A DNA stretch of 64,000 bases from assembly GCA_025084515.1 (NCBI GenBank), contig JAJAGP010001977.1, positions 75,001-139,000 on the forward strand. Direction: 5' to 3'. This document shows positions 44,995 through 56,929 of this stretch, piece after piece; position 1 is the first letter of the stretch; the number at the start of each line of letters is the position of its first letter. The notes below the pieces were generated by a model. It saw nothing but the letters and a program-made list of their open reading frames with translations. It ran no database searches and was not told the origin of the DNA. The position numbers were made by a program, and so were the translations under genes. The stretch comes from Ancistrus triradiatus. Taxonomy: Eukaryota > Chordata > Actinopteri > Siluriformes > Loricariidae.

Positions 44995-46339
44995 CTGTGC
45001 CGATTTTAGGAGAACGTTTGTTCTTGTTAAAAACCCTGATTTGCTGAGTTATTATCACAAAAGTTCGCAGCGTAAATTATGGCAGAAATTCTGATAGTAA
45101 AATCTGATAGTATAAAGTCAAGGTCAAGCCAGCATTTTAAGCTAATATTAGCTTCAGTAAATACTTTTATTATATTACCTATTATCATTTGACTGTCTTA
45201 GGATGTCTTATCAGGTCAAGGTGTGATTGATTTGCTGCACTCATTATTCTTAATTAAAACACTTCAAGATTGAGAGCTGGGAATATCCCTTCCAGTATAT
45301 CAGTTATAGAGTAGAGTGTTGAGATGAATAATCTACTGCTTTGAAAGATCAAATGTAACTGCGATGATTTGATTTTTCTTCAAATGAAAGATGGTCTGTG
45401 ATCACAGGGCTGCAATACATCCCCTAATTAAATTTACCACTCCAGTGCTGAAGAGGACAGGTCCATTCAGTGAGTGTTGGCATCTCAACTGCCACACAGC
45501 TCCAGTTGGGAATTGTACTATTGCAGCACCACAACAGGTGAAGCTTATTTTCACTTAGAATTTAGTAAAGGGCTTTTTAAGGTGCAACTCCTGCCAATGG
45601 GGCAATCCCTATAGACCTCCGTTTACACCAGTTCCCTTGGTGACCCATCTCCTGGGTAACTATGGCCTCTCCATGCCTCTGTTTACTAAACTTTCCATGT
45701 GTGAAATATTTATTAGAGCTGGGAGGTAAGTTGAACTCAGGAGAGAGTGAGACAGATCTTAGAGGTGACGGGTGGAGAGAAAGCTTACAGCAAGGAGTGT
45801 TAGGTTTCTGTTTTGTTGTGCATGTTTGTCTCTTTCTTAAAAAGTGCTGTGTTCAGCACTTAGAGAAGGAGCTTAGTCTTACAGATGACTTGAACATTTG
45901 CAGCACACTAAAAGGCAAGTTTTTGCTTCGAAGTTTCTTACAACAGGCTGTAAAAGCTCACAGAATCGTTAAAATATCTAGACTCCCTCACGTTCACTGA
46001 CAAACAATATATCCACCAGCACTCAATGTCAGCAGCAGGTTACAGGGTCACAGTGTCCCAAATGTTCTGTAATCTAAGATGAAGAGCAAGCAAAGTGGGG
46101 TCGTAGGTCAGAGAACCTCAGAGACGTCATGCATTTCATTCCTGTGCCACCGTTCCATTTTCTGTTAATGTTCACATTTCTTATTCTCCAATTTCTCTCA
46201 TTTTCTACCAAATTAATCCAGCAGGAGAGGAATCTAATAACTGCATTTCATTTTATCCTGCATGAAAACAAAATCCCTCCCTTCAGTTACTCGCTGCAAT
46301 TGCATTGGACAAAAAAAAGAGGAAGTAAACCAAGCTGGC
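44995..46339. other. Non-coding, no gene recognised
   Basis: Unique AT-rich DNA; a 112-codon open frame at 45662-46000 lacks recognisable motifs. Confidence 0.4.
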
Positions 46340-46700
46340 TCCTCATGAATCTTTAACCGGGCGTTTGTTTTGTCTTATGAATGTAATTAATGCATAATTA
46401 ATATTTAAAGATTGCCTCATTTATCAGATTTAACCACTTTACCCACTCACCACAACTGACTCGAAGTCATAAAGCAGAGACAGAACAAACAGTAGAGAGA
46501 CATTTTGGAGTCAGCCAGAGATGTTTGAGATCTGAGGCCTAATGAGGGAGGATCTTAATTAGTGGCAGAATGCAGCGGTTTCTTTTGTCAACTGCAGATT
46601 CCCTTGGACCGCCAGCAAGCAGGTCACTAGGCCAGGCCCCCATTGTGGTTCTGAGCCCATCACAGAAGGAGCCAGGTCTCTAGTGGTCCTGTCTTCCCTC
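46340..46700. promoter_or_regulatory. Candidate enhancer with a perfect Brn3 consensus site
   Basis: GCATAATTAAT at 46392-46402, inside ATGCATAATTAAT, is an exact Brn3/POU4 consensus. Nearby are GGCCTAATGAGGGAGG and ATCTTAATTAGTGG homeodomain motifs. The segment is repeat-free and has mixed composition. It could be an autoregulatory element of the POU gene 28 kb away; this is inferred, not shown. Confidence 0.35.
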
Positions 46701-47170
46701 ACCGTGTGATCAGACTGAGAAATAGGACACATTCAATGTCTTCTTTCTAGTGTAGCTATTAAGAGTTTGACTTCATTTACAGGAACTTAACGTTATTTAC
46801 AGAGTGCCTTTTGAACCTGAACATTGTAGAAATAACAGATGAAAGTATCACCAAATAAGAAAACAAAACGAAAATTCCTTGGTCTTAATATAACAGATAA
46901 AAATAGAAAGCAAATGAGGTATAATAAAGACATTTACTGAAATAAATAAAGGAAATAAATATTTTATAATTGAATATAATTTAAGATATTATCTTACTTA
47001 AAAGCTAGACCAACACGGAATGTTTTAGCCCTGAATTTCAAATAGAATTACAGCTCTTACAAAGTAATTTGTCGTTTCTGACTGCATTAAATAAATCCAT
47101 GAGAATACAATGATAAAATGCACTTATTGATACTTCTTGATGTTTCTTGGTCATTTTTGTACATTGTGAA
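46701..47170. other. Non-coding, no gene recognised
   Basis: AT-rich spacer before a SINE. Confidence 0.4.
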
Positions 47171-47364
47171 GGACTGTGGTAGCCTAGTGGATAAGGTACT
47201 GGACTATGGACCAGAAGGTCCAGGGTTCAAATCCCACGTCTGCCAAGCTGCCACAGTTGGGTCCTTGAGCAAGGCCCTTAACCCACAATTGCTTGAATTT
47301 TAAGACTGTACCAATTGTAAGTCGCTCTGGATAAGGGCGTCTGCTAAATGCTGTAAATGTAAAT
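47171..47364 (+). mobile_element. Near-complete tRNA-derived SINE (family B)
   Basis: GGACTGTGGTAGCCTAGTGG (box A), CAGGGTTCAAATCCC (box B), CCTTGAGCAAGGCCCTTAAC, GTCGCTCTGGATAAGGGCGT, and a short TGTAAATGTAAAT tail. Confidence 0.92.
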
Positions 47365-50300
47365 AACAAAATAAACCAATATAATACAAAATTAAAGCAA
47401 TAAGCCACGAGAGGCCATGATTTTATCATGGATAAAGGGTGTTATTAGGCAAGACATGCAGTAGCTTGCTGAAAAAAAACATTACCTATGACAAAATCAC
47501 AGGGCTTCAAGTGCTTTAAATACACTAGTTAAATACATCAGTGTTTAACAAATAAATCTATTATTAATAGCTGTCGTAATAAATAATTCTTCTGCAATGC
47601 AATGTAGTCCTTGCCTTTACCGTCCCTAGTGAGAGCCAACATGCTGATGAAACCAAGATTTGTTTTCCCGTTCTTCAGCGTTTGGCATATAGTTTACAAA
47701 AAATCTGCTTAAGCTCTGTTTCAATGACTCTTTAAAGTCAACAGATATGTTTTTTTATCTCAGAACATTACATAAGAAATCGGCAAACAACCACATTTAG
47801 TTTTATAGTCTCCTCACTACTAAAAATTACAAATACTCTATCTAGTAATAATATAATAATCCAAATAGTCCATCTCTATACAATATTCTTCCACTGTTCA
47901 GCCAAGGAAACCAGTCCAAGTGCAAAAGTTTGTTTGTAATATGCTGTAACTGCCATGTTTCCCATTTTTATACGTTTAAAATGCTTGTGAATTAATGAAA
48001 AATTCAGTTGTTGAAAGACAGTCACACATTTCACAGAACATAACACATTTTATGATTTCTTTAAGACAAGTTAATTCTTGGTTTTGTTTTACAGATGTTC
48101 TTAAAACTGCAGTTTAACTATAGTTAGTTTTTTTAAGATACTGATTCATTACATGTTGTTCATTCACATGCCTCCATCAGATCATGTTCCACAGAAACTT
48201 CTCCACAGAGTTTTACCTTTCCAAATCATTGAATGCTAAGCTGCCAGGCAATACAGTCTCCACTCTCAGAGTTTTTCTTTTCTCTGTTTTGAGATGTTGA
48301 TCAGCTGCTTAATAATCAGTGACAATGGAGTTCATCTGGAATTCAGATCAGTTTGTTCAATTCCCATGATGAGGTGCACATGACGAATTCTGTGTTTGAA
48401 TATGACCCAGTTTGTGATGTGTTATACGTTTGTAATACTGACTGAATTTTTTTACGAGTTTATTTTCCTTAATGTATTTTCCATGGCATACATATACAGG
48501 AATGCTCTTTTAGAGTGTGCTGATTGCAGCACCAACTTATGGGTTAACTGTATCCACAAGGCAGCACACTTTGACTTGTGGCAAACTATTAGATGGAAAT
48601 GGTGTAGTGAATTTTTCGTGATGAGCACAGTAAAGAGAGAAAACAGGGAAAAATCTTCTCTACTTAAATATACCGGAGATAGAAGTGGCACTAGACTTTT
48701 GCACTGTCGGTTCTCACCCGACCCCCCCCGTTTGCCGGAGTCCATTTTCAGGAACTTGAGCCAGCAGAAATTACTCTATGACACTCATTGAAAAAACAGT
48801 TAAAGCTCTGCACGCTAAAGTCATTAATCATCAAAGAACTGAGTAGGTGGAAAAAAATTGTAATATAATTGACTCATGGCACTCACTATAGCCATCCAGG
48901 CAGCATCTGTTTTCAGATCAAACGTCATGTGCAGATTCTCTGATACTTAGGACTGCACATGAGGTTTGCTTTGATAAGTCCAGCTATTTGAAATAAAAAA
49001 AAAAACTGTCCTAATGGACAGTTAACCCTGCTAAAAATTGGATATGTTGTGGTTTGAATGCTGGTATTCTGGTCAACCACCAAGACCTTACGAGTTCCAT
49101 GTTGCTCCAAGTTATGCTGGTCAGTGGTGAGCTGATGATGGTTGGTCATCTCGCATGGACTTTCAGGTAAAGCTGGTTGACCAGCATATTAGTGTCCAAA
49201 ACATTGCATGTCCTGGACATTGCTGTTTTTCTAACAAGATATATATTACTGTATATAGAGTGCCATTCATGTCAAACAACACACAAGCTAGTTAGTTAAT
49301 GTTAAGTTACCTACTTAAATTGCAGATATGACATTTCCCTCAAATGAAATAGATTGTTTTATGTGTACAGTTATATATGTAAGTGCATATACCCAAGACC
49401 TTAAACTTCTTATCAGTGCTTGAAAACTCCTCCTTAGTCACCTTTTTAAGTAGTACTCTATGCCTCAGTTACTGTATCTCAGTTTCTTCTCAAGGACTCA
49501 ATATTTGTGAATCCATTCCTGAACTTACTGATGCATTAATGCCCATCTTATTGTGGATATCAGCACTTCTGAAGCCATTAAGAGAAACTACATTTACAGT
49601 CATTTGAAGCATGTAGGCTAGGAAAGGCCTCTATTTACTGGCTGTGGGGGGCTGCAGAGAACATAAAGACTAAAGCGATTCTGCTCTGGTAAATGTTGGC
49701 CACAGTGTTTCAGCTGTGAAGCGAGTCTTTTGATTTAAAAGTGCTAGCTTTGTGTTCCATTGTTGACAAGCTACTGATGATTTGATTATGAGTGTACGAA
49801 ACAGACACGGATACTTCATAAAAATATACATTTTCTTAAAAGCATGACACACTTTTACTGAATTACAGATTGTGTAATTATTATTTGGTATTAATTAAAT
49901 ATGGTATTTGGTATTAATTAAATATTTTATATGAACTTCATAAAAGGAAATATTTAGTCTCAAATGTGACTGAAAAGAACACAGTGTTTGACTGCATGGA
50001 ATATTACTGGGGCAGGGTGTCTCACTGCCCTACAGCACCTTGCAGGTTTCAATGGGAAATCCATTAGTCAAACGTGGTACAGCAAGATTTCATGGGTAAA
50101 TGCAGCCCAGTGAGTCATAATCAAGTCCTTTCTTTTGCCTCTCTTTTAATTTATTTTTCAGAAGAGAACAGCTATACTGGATAAGATGGCGTGGATGCAC
50201 CTATTATGCTCATTTAACACGCACTAGCTTCTGAAAAGCAGCCAACTCATGGTACTGCTGATTTTAACAAAGCTGTCATTGATTGTGAGTGACTACAAAA

Positions 50301-50382
50301 ACTACAAGTCGATTCATAAGTGAAACGGCTAAAAGCAACCATGGAAATATCTTTTGATGCTAAAGTACATTGGATAATGATA
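47365..50382. other. Non-coding; includes a palindromic repeat remnant near 48955-49190
   Basis: ACTGTCCTAATGGACAGT at 49006-49023 is a perfect hairpin. GCTGGTCAGTGG and AAGCTGGTTGACCAGCATA follow nearby and are typical wording of a fish GCTGGT/ACCAGC palindromic repeat. The remainder has no gene; the 131-codon frame at 48396-48791 shows no known motif. Confidence 0.35.
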
Positions 50383-51130
50383 GGGGTGTCCAAACGTTTT
50401 TCAAAGGGGGCCAGATTGTACCATATCAAAATACCTAAGGGTAGTTTTCTCTTTCCTAAAATATTATTCATAAATTATTCAAAGCATTGTTTTCAAAATA
50501 TGAAAAACTCAAAATGCACAGAATAATTAAACTTTATTTAACTACTGAATTTCATTTTAGCACAATATCTGCAGCTATCAAAAGAGTGAAAAATATCAGT
50601 ACAACTTACTGCAGATTATTTAGGCTGAACATTTTCTTTAAAACATTTATGTATAATACTGCATTTTTAAAACATGTCAAGTATTGTTCATCAGTATTTC
50701 TCATGTAGATTGTATTTTATTACTATGCTATGCATTACCAGACCTATGGAACTCAGTAACAAAGCAAAGTCTATTTTTTAACTAGGTCAATGAAATAAAA
50801 AAATGTACAAATAGCCCTTGCATTAAAGTTCAAACCAGATGCTACAGCTTGCCAGAAGAGACAGCTTAATAGAAACTAATGTGAGGGGTGATGTTACGCT
50901 CTCAACTGCATTATAAGCGTTATGTCTGGTTTGATAGCTGTAGACATGCAAGATGTCTTGTAGGTGGAGACCAGTCAGTCTGGACCTTAAGTGGTCCTTG
51001 TTCAAGTCATTTACTGCACGTACTGTAGCGAACATCAGATGAAAATAAAAATTGCCTAATATGTTCTTAAGATTGATGCCGTGGACCGATTAAAATCTGT
51101 CTGTGGGCCGCATTTTACTTTGGACACCCC
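50383..51130. mobile_element. hAT-like non-autonomous element
   Basis: The ends are inverted: GGGGTGTCCAAACG on the left and TTTGGACACCCC on the right. Inner wording is GGGGGCCAGATTGTACC and GTGGGCCGCATTTTAC. Typical of the GGGTGTCCAAA group of vertebrate hAT-type repeats. About 750 bases, no transposase. A clean 8-bp duplication was not found. Confidence 0.65.
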
Positions 51131-51330
51131 GAGTATATAAGTAAAAGAATGCATAGGCTAGCCAATGAGATTCAAAGTCGGATTAACTGAAGTACTTACC
51201 AATACTGTATGTACGTCTATGCATGTTCATCTATTGAAAATTACAATATAAGTAGGCCTGCAGGCACTTTCAAGGCACTCTTCCCTCTTCCCTTTCTGAG
51301 GTCCCATGATTCCACGGACCAACAATGTTC
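51131..51330. other. Short non-coding spacer
   Basis: Nothing recognised between the hAT-like element and the LINE. Confidence 0.4.
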
Positions 51331-52510
51331 AAGTCAAGTCAAGTCAGATCTATTTATATAGCGCTTTTTACAATGGAGCATTGTCTCAAAGCAACTTTAC
51401 AAGTTTAGATTATCTCCTAATAACTACGTCCAATCCCAAATTGAGCAAGCCTAGGGCGACAGTGGCAAGGAAAAACTCCCTGAGTGTTATAGGAAGAAAC
51501 CTTGGGAGGACCAAGACTCAAAAAGGGACCCAACCTCCTTGGGCGGCTGTAGATGAATAACTCTAAGAATGAAACTAAAGTCATGGAGTCCAAAGTTCGA
51601 ATAAAAATGTGAAGTATACACATCAGCATTAAGTGGGCCCGGGTATGGTGGGGCTGGAGCTGATGATGGAAGCAGCTTGAGTGGAAGCTACAACGGAGCG
51701 ATGAACATCATGTGTGGGGCTGGAACTGGCGCCGGAACACAGCTCGGAGAGAAAACAAAAAATGCAATTAGTTTATTGATTTAAGAGCACAGTGTCTATT
51801 AACAGTCACTGATGCCATGTGTAGCATGAAGAACCTCGGCAGCATAGCTTTAGCAGCATACCCTAGAAAGAGGAGAACTGGTAGGAAACAACAGTCAGAG
51901 AGGGATCACATGAGACATTGGCAACCCCACGAGGAGGCAGAAGACAGCAACCCCAACGTCTCTGATCATCATAAGACTCTTTGACTATGAACCCCCAGCT
52001 CTGCCCTTATTTTAAGTCAATAATTCACACGAGGTCCAAGATCACGAGGAGAAAGGGAAGCTCCTTCCCTCATTCCCAAGCCCAGTTCGAAGCCAGTTTT
52101 CAGGGACCGCCCACTCGACACTCCTCCCGGCTAACTGACAAGGCAGGCAAGGCCAGACATGACTCCAGACTCCCCGGGCCCCATGACCAAGCCATGCATC
52201 CTGGTCTAAATCTAGTCCAAAGCCTGTGTAAATAAAGTATGTCTTTAGCCTCTAGACTTAAAACTTTGGAGAGTGTCTGAGGCTCGAACTAAAGTGGGAA
52301 GTTTATTCCATAGTTGGGGGGCCATGTATGAGAAAGCCTTTCCCCCCGGCTGTGACTTTTTTAATTCTAGGAACTAAAAGAAGTCCTGCACCCTGCGAAC
52401 GAAGTAGACGAGTTGGATTGTAAAACTCTAAGAGTTCACTCAGATAATGTGGGGCCAGGCCATGTAGAGCTTTATAAGTTATAAGAAGTATTTTGCAATC
52501 AAGGGACCGC
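51331..52510 (-). mobile_element. L2/CR1-type LINE: ORF2 C-terminus plus 3' UTR, longest copy
   Basis: On the minus strand the coding part starts near 52510 with CKILLITYKALHGLAPHYLS, then ELLEFYNPTRLLRSQGAGLL. It then shifts frame near 52320, as the C-terminal APQLWNKLP block is interrupted. The 3' UTR runs to a GACTTGACTTGACTT tail at 51331. It extends about 60 bases further 5' than the 1995-3040 copy. The reverse transcriptase core is still missing. Confidence 0.82.
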
Positions 52511-52514
52511 AGCT

Positions 52515-52900
52515 CAACCTGGGTACTGATCACGCTCACCTGTGTGCCATTCCTAATAGCTATTTATACTACACGGTATCACACTACCTTTGAGAAGTAT
52601 TGCCCTCGTTCTGTGAATGCATACCGAGCGGTTTCTAGTTGTTTGACTATGTATAGTTTTCGCTTTAGCCTAACCCCTTTAGATTTGTTTCCTATTTTCT
52701 CTTACCGGTTTTGACTCCGCTTCTGTTTGACTATGATTTTGGCTCTTGCGTCATTGTTATAATCAACGTCCTTGTCTCCATTATCTGTGAGCATCTGACC
52801 AGCTCTTGTCAGGGTGACAATCTGGAACATGTGTTGCAATTAAATAACCTTTCTGGAACACAGTCATGTTTAATGATGAGGACTATGGTATAGTCATTTA
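52515..52900 (+). mobile_element. Probable solo LTR fragment (Gypsy-like)
   Basis: CACCTGTGTGCCATTCCTAA, AGCTATTTATACTAC, TTGAGAAGTATTGCCCTCG and ATGCATACCGAGCGGTTTCT follow the wording of fish Gypsy LTR interiors, from memory. No coding or second LTR lies nearby. Confidence 0.35.
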
Positions 52901-53393
52901 TTGTATGTTATATATTCATTATTTCTAAAATAAACTGGACTGATAAGATGGTTCATTTGTATGTCCCAATCGTCTGGGTCCCGTCTCAGTTCTTCAATCC
53001 AGGTTGAAGTCCTGATCCGTCTGTGTTTGCCTTCCCATGGAATTCCCCTTCCTTCTAGTTTCTGAAGTTCCTCGAGTTGGTCCAAACAAGGGGTGCCCCC
53101 GTATGGCAACTCCTATTTTGTTTATGTCCACACCACCAGGCATCTGCTGCAGTATTATTGAAGAACTTCTAAGAAATGTTTAAGTTGGATATTTTTCCCA
53201 TTACTGGCTGACCAACTGTGTTTAATAACAGAGCATTTCTTTTTGCACCAAAATGGAGTATAAAATCTATTTACACCAGAAATACTTAAGGTGCATTCTT
53301 TTACTGATTTGAGTCTTGCACAACATGCAATATGTAAAAGCCTAGGTGGTATTTTGTTACTTGTAACAAGAACATTTGGCTCAAAATGGGACC

Positions 53394-53395
<2 letters not shown>
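52901..53395. other. Non-coding, no gene recognised
   Basis: 52940-53120 has open frames on the minus strand (SRPR/DPDDWDIQMN-like) that may be decayed transposon coding sequence. Not assignable. Confidence 0.3.

Positions 53396-53428
<33 letters not shown>
53396..53428. repeat. (CA)n microsatellite
   Basis: About 16 CA units. Confidence 0.97.
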
Positions 53429-53430
<2 letters not shown>

Positions 53431-54379
53431 TTGTGCTGATGTTGATCAGAGGCTGTAGGCATGTTTACAGACAGACAGAGGAAATGAATAAATGATGTTG
53501 CTGATGTATAATGAATATTCCAGCTTCGTTACATATTCTCACAATCAGAAGGGCTTTCCAGAGGGCAGTGGGGTAGACCTGCTACATCTTTTTGTGCTCT
53601 AACGTGCCAATGTCTTTGGCTTACTCTCAAGTGTTGCGCGTGTAGCTTAGAGATACAAAAAGTAATAATTGTATTTATTATTTTTTAGTGCTTTAGGAGG
53701 GCTAGTGTCTAGTAGTGGTTATATCATTACTTAAGGTTGTGAGCTTGGGATGTATATTTGCTCAGCAGGAATATGGGAAATACTTAAAACAATTATTTCT
53801 AAATAATTCCCAGCTCTTTGATTTTATTATTCTGACACTATGGTATTTGGTTTTATTTGTCAGCAGAGCAAATGTCATACTTTTAACCTATTTAGCACAG
53901 AGACTTTAAGATCTGACTTTAATTAAATAGTCACTTCAGTCTCCAATCAAAACCGGTATTCAGATAACAAGGATTAACAAGGATTAAAAAATACCTGTTT
54001 CTTGTGTCATTTTGCATGTCCAATTGTTTTCAGAATTTCTCCATCACCAAGAGTTTTTTGTTCCAAAATACTCCCATACCATCACCTATAACATGTACAT
54101 GTATGTACCAGTGCTATATAGAATCTAAAACAAAAGCAAACTTTGTTTGTGAACTGTAATAAATTCTATTTGAAAACATGAGCCTTTGAAAGCACAAGTT
54201 CTGGCCTCAGTTGCTAAACTCAATGTGTAAACATTTCTAGGGCAGAGGTTTTCTTACTTTGTTGAAAAGTTGTGATTTGTGTATTTAAATGAATAAAACT
54301 CCATTCCCCATTATAATGCCAAAATAACTGCACAAATAGTCCAAATTCCTTCTGATACAACTGCAGTAAATCGACATTC
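53429..54379. other. Non-coding, no gene recognised
   Basis: AT-rich unique sequence. Confidence 0.4.
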
Positions 54380-54625
54380 AAATCCCCAAAACGTTCTTCT
54401 ACAGGATGGGCAAAAGGTTCATGCCATATGCCTTTTGCCATTCTATGGTTTGGAGAGAACCCAAAGATCACACTACAGAAAAACATACTGGTAAATATCC
54501 TAACTTACCATCTGCTTTGAGGCCTGTACCTCACAATGAGGAATTACAGGTGCCAGAGCCTCCAAAACACATGACACTTAGTTACAATGACAACAAACAC
54601 AGACCAAGTAGGGGAGAATATGGAT
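54380..54625 (+). pseudogene. Fragment of a repeat-encoded protein (MVWREP...RPVPH type)
   Basis: The frame 54406-54620 contains GKRFMPYAFCHSMVWREPKDH, YPNLPSALRPVPHNEEL and QVPEPP. I remember this combination as a recurrent uncharacterised repeat-encoded protein in fish and invertebrate genomes. The segment between the two blocks appears shortened and loses a Cys-containing motif. It ends at a Tc1 element 50 bases on. Identification is from memory only. Confidence 0.4.
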
Positions 54626-54672
54626 ATTTTAGAAGTAGTTTTGTACACATTTTAAGTATAATAACAGCCTTA

Positions 54673-55348
54673 CAGTGGGGCAAAAACGTATTTAGTCAGC
54701 CACTGATTGTGCAAGTTCTCCTACATAGAAGGATGAGAGAGGTCTGTAATTTTCATCATAGGTACACTTCAACTATGAGAGACATAATGAGAAAAAAAAT
54801 CCAGGAAATCACATTGTAGGATTTTTAAAGAATTGAATTGTAAATCATGGTGGAAAATAAGTATTTGGTCACCCACAAGCAAGCAAGATTTCTGGCTCTC
54901 ACAGACCTGTAACTTCTTCTTTAAGAAGCTCTTCTGTCCTCCACTCGTTACCTGTATTAATGGCACCTGTTTGACCTCGTTATCTGTATAAAAGTCACCT
55001 GTCCACAGCCTCAAACAGTCAGACTCCAAACTCAACCGTAGCCAAGACCAAAGACCTGTTGAAGGACACCAGGAAGAAAACTGTAGACCTGCACCCAGGC
55101 TGGGAAGAGTGAATCTACAATAGGCAAGCAGGTTGGTGTGAATAAATCAACTGTGGGAGCAATTGTAAGAAAATGGAAGACATACAAGACCATTGATAAT
55201 CTGTCTTGATCTGGGGCCCCATGGAAGACCTTATGCCGTGGGGTCAAAATGATCATGAGGACAGTGAGCAAAAATCCCAGAACTACACGGAGGAACCTGA
55301 TGAATGACCTGCAGAGAGCTGGGACCAAAGTAACAAAGGCTATGCATT
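54673..55348 (+). mobile_element. Tc1-like transposon, third family, left part only
   Basis: CAGTGGGGCAAAAACGTATT follows TA (54671-54672), with an inner GAAAATAAGTATTTGGTCAC block. A leader and N-terminal transposase relic follow (e.g. GTTGGTGTGAATAAATCAAC, CAATTGTAAGAAAATGGAAG, GGTCAAAATGATCATGAGGA). Similarity ends near 55348 before any catalytic domain. Confidence 0.82.
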
Positions 55349-56379
55349 GAACTTCCATTTTAGCTAAACTTTTCTTTTTATTAAACTTTGATATATTTTA
55401 CATTCTTTGGCTAAATTGTATTAAATCCAGAAGTTTTACAGTTACAGTTAAACAGTGAAATCCTACTCTGGCCTCCTGTGAGCTAGTTCAATAGCAAGCA
55501 GGTAGCCAGTATGTCAGCTATGTGCTAAAAATACCTATATAACATTGTAGCTATTATAAAATCCCAGAGTAAAATAACTTCACAAAGCTTCTTAATATCT
55601 CTGCAATTTCTCCAAGATGAATGTGGAGTTTCACTAAAACAGAGATCCCACATGATGTATGCTTTAGAGAAATGCATTCAATCCAAATGATATGGACAAA
55701 TGGACAAAGGCTGCTACCAAACAATACATTGACATAGACTTACATCATTGGCAGTGTATTCATTTGATGTCCTATTTAATACATTTAATACAAACTAGAG
55801 TGGTCAGCACTGTGAACTAGACCATTCTAGCTCATATCCCCATTTCCTGTAATGCCCAGTAATAGGTCATGTTCAGAGTTTTTTAAATACTACTCTTCAC
55901 CTTTAACATCTGTAAATGAAGGTCACTTAAAATATTTTCTATGACCTTTTCATCCTGGCCACAGTGTCACCATGCATTATACATTACAGTATTTCCTTGC
56001 TCCCTGTACACCTATTTCAACACACCAGCTCATTAATAAGCCTGTAATGAGTTTAACATCGTTAGACCATTTGAGCTGTTAGAACAGGGACATCTTTAAT
56101 TTGTGCAGTAAAGGGAGATTTTAGATAATGAGACTTAAATGTACAGACAGATTAAATTGTGTAAGGGAGCAGGTCTTAACAGTAGAGCTTGTCATTTATG
56201 ACAAAGTCATTTTTAATTTAAAGACTAAAGAGTGATTGACTGGAATTTCAAAGACTAATTTCATGGCAGTACAGTGGCCAGGATAAAGTTATGTGTGTAA
56301 GTATTTACTTAATAAGCTTAATAAATACTTAATAAATGTAAGGCAAAGTTCAGTGTTCTCCATGTTATCCGTTATATTA
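55349..56379. other. Non-coding, no gene recognised
   Basis: AT-rich unique DNA. Confidence 0.4.
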
Positions 56380-56560
56380 TTTTAGTCTTAGCAGGTACCC
56401 TTATACATAGTGACTTGTAACTGATATAATCTTACAATCTGAGCAATTGTAGGTTAAGGGCCTTGCTCAGGTGCCCAAAAGTGGTAACTTTTCAGTGCTT
56501 GGATTTGAACCCTCAACCTTCTGGTCAGTAGTCCAATGCTTTAACCACTTGGCTTACAGA
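56380..56560 (-). mobile_element. Degenerate tRNA-derived SINE (family B)
   Basis: Minus-oriented blocks GTAGGTTAAGGGCCTTGCTC, GTGCTTGGATTTGAACCCTC, GGTCAGTAGTCCAATGC and TTTAACCACTTGGC match the family order. Confidence 0.75.
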
Positions 56561-56705
56561 TATGGAATGTCATATTCTCCTCTCATATGTCCACGTAATT
56601 TGGACTGAATCCGTTTCTCTAAAGCAATGACCATGTGTAATATTTGTTTTAGTGAAACCCTGTTTTTGACTTGTTTTGGCTTTTTGAACAGGACTATTTT
56701 AGAAA

Positions 56706-56805
56706 AGGACGGTGTGGTGGAGCAGTGGTTAGCGCCACTACCTCACAGCTCAAGAGATACCCATTTGATTCCCGGCCCAGACTCTGTGTGAATGAATGAC
56801 TATTG
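56706..56805 (+). mobile_element. SINE head fragment (family A-like)
   Basis: GGTGTGGTGGAGCAGTGGTT (box A region), TTTGATTCCCGGCCC (box B region) and CTCTGTGTGAATGAATGAC. Only the tRNA-like head and a GAATG tail remain. Confidence 0.6.
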
Positions 56806-56929
56806 CAGACTGCAAAAACCATTAACAGTGGAAAAAAAGAAAGCAGCTTGTATTAACTTATTATTAGCTTATTATATAAGCAGTCTCTTTAACTGTGCAT
56901 TTGGATTACTCATTTGCTCAATGTAAGCA

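Noticed and set aside
48396..48791. 131-codon open frame as a gene
   Set aside because: No recognisable domain, skewed composition and no exon signals.
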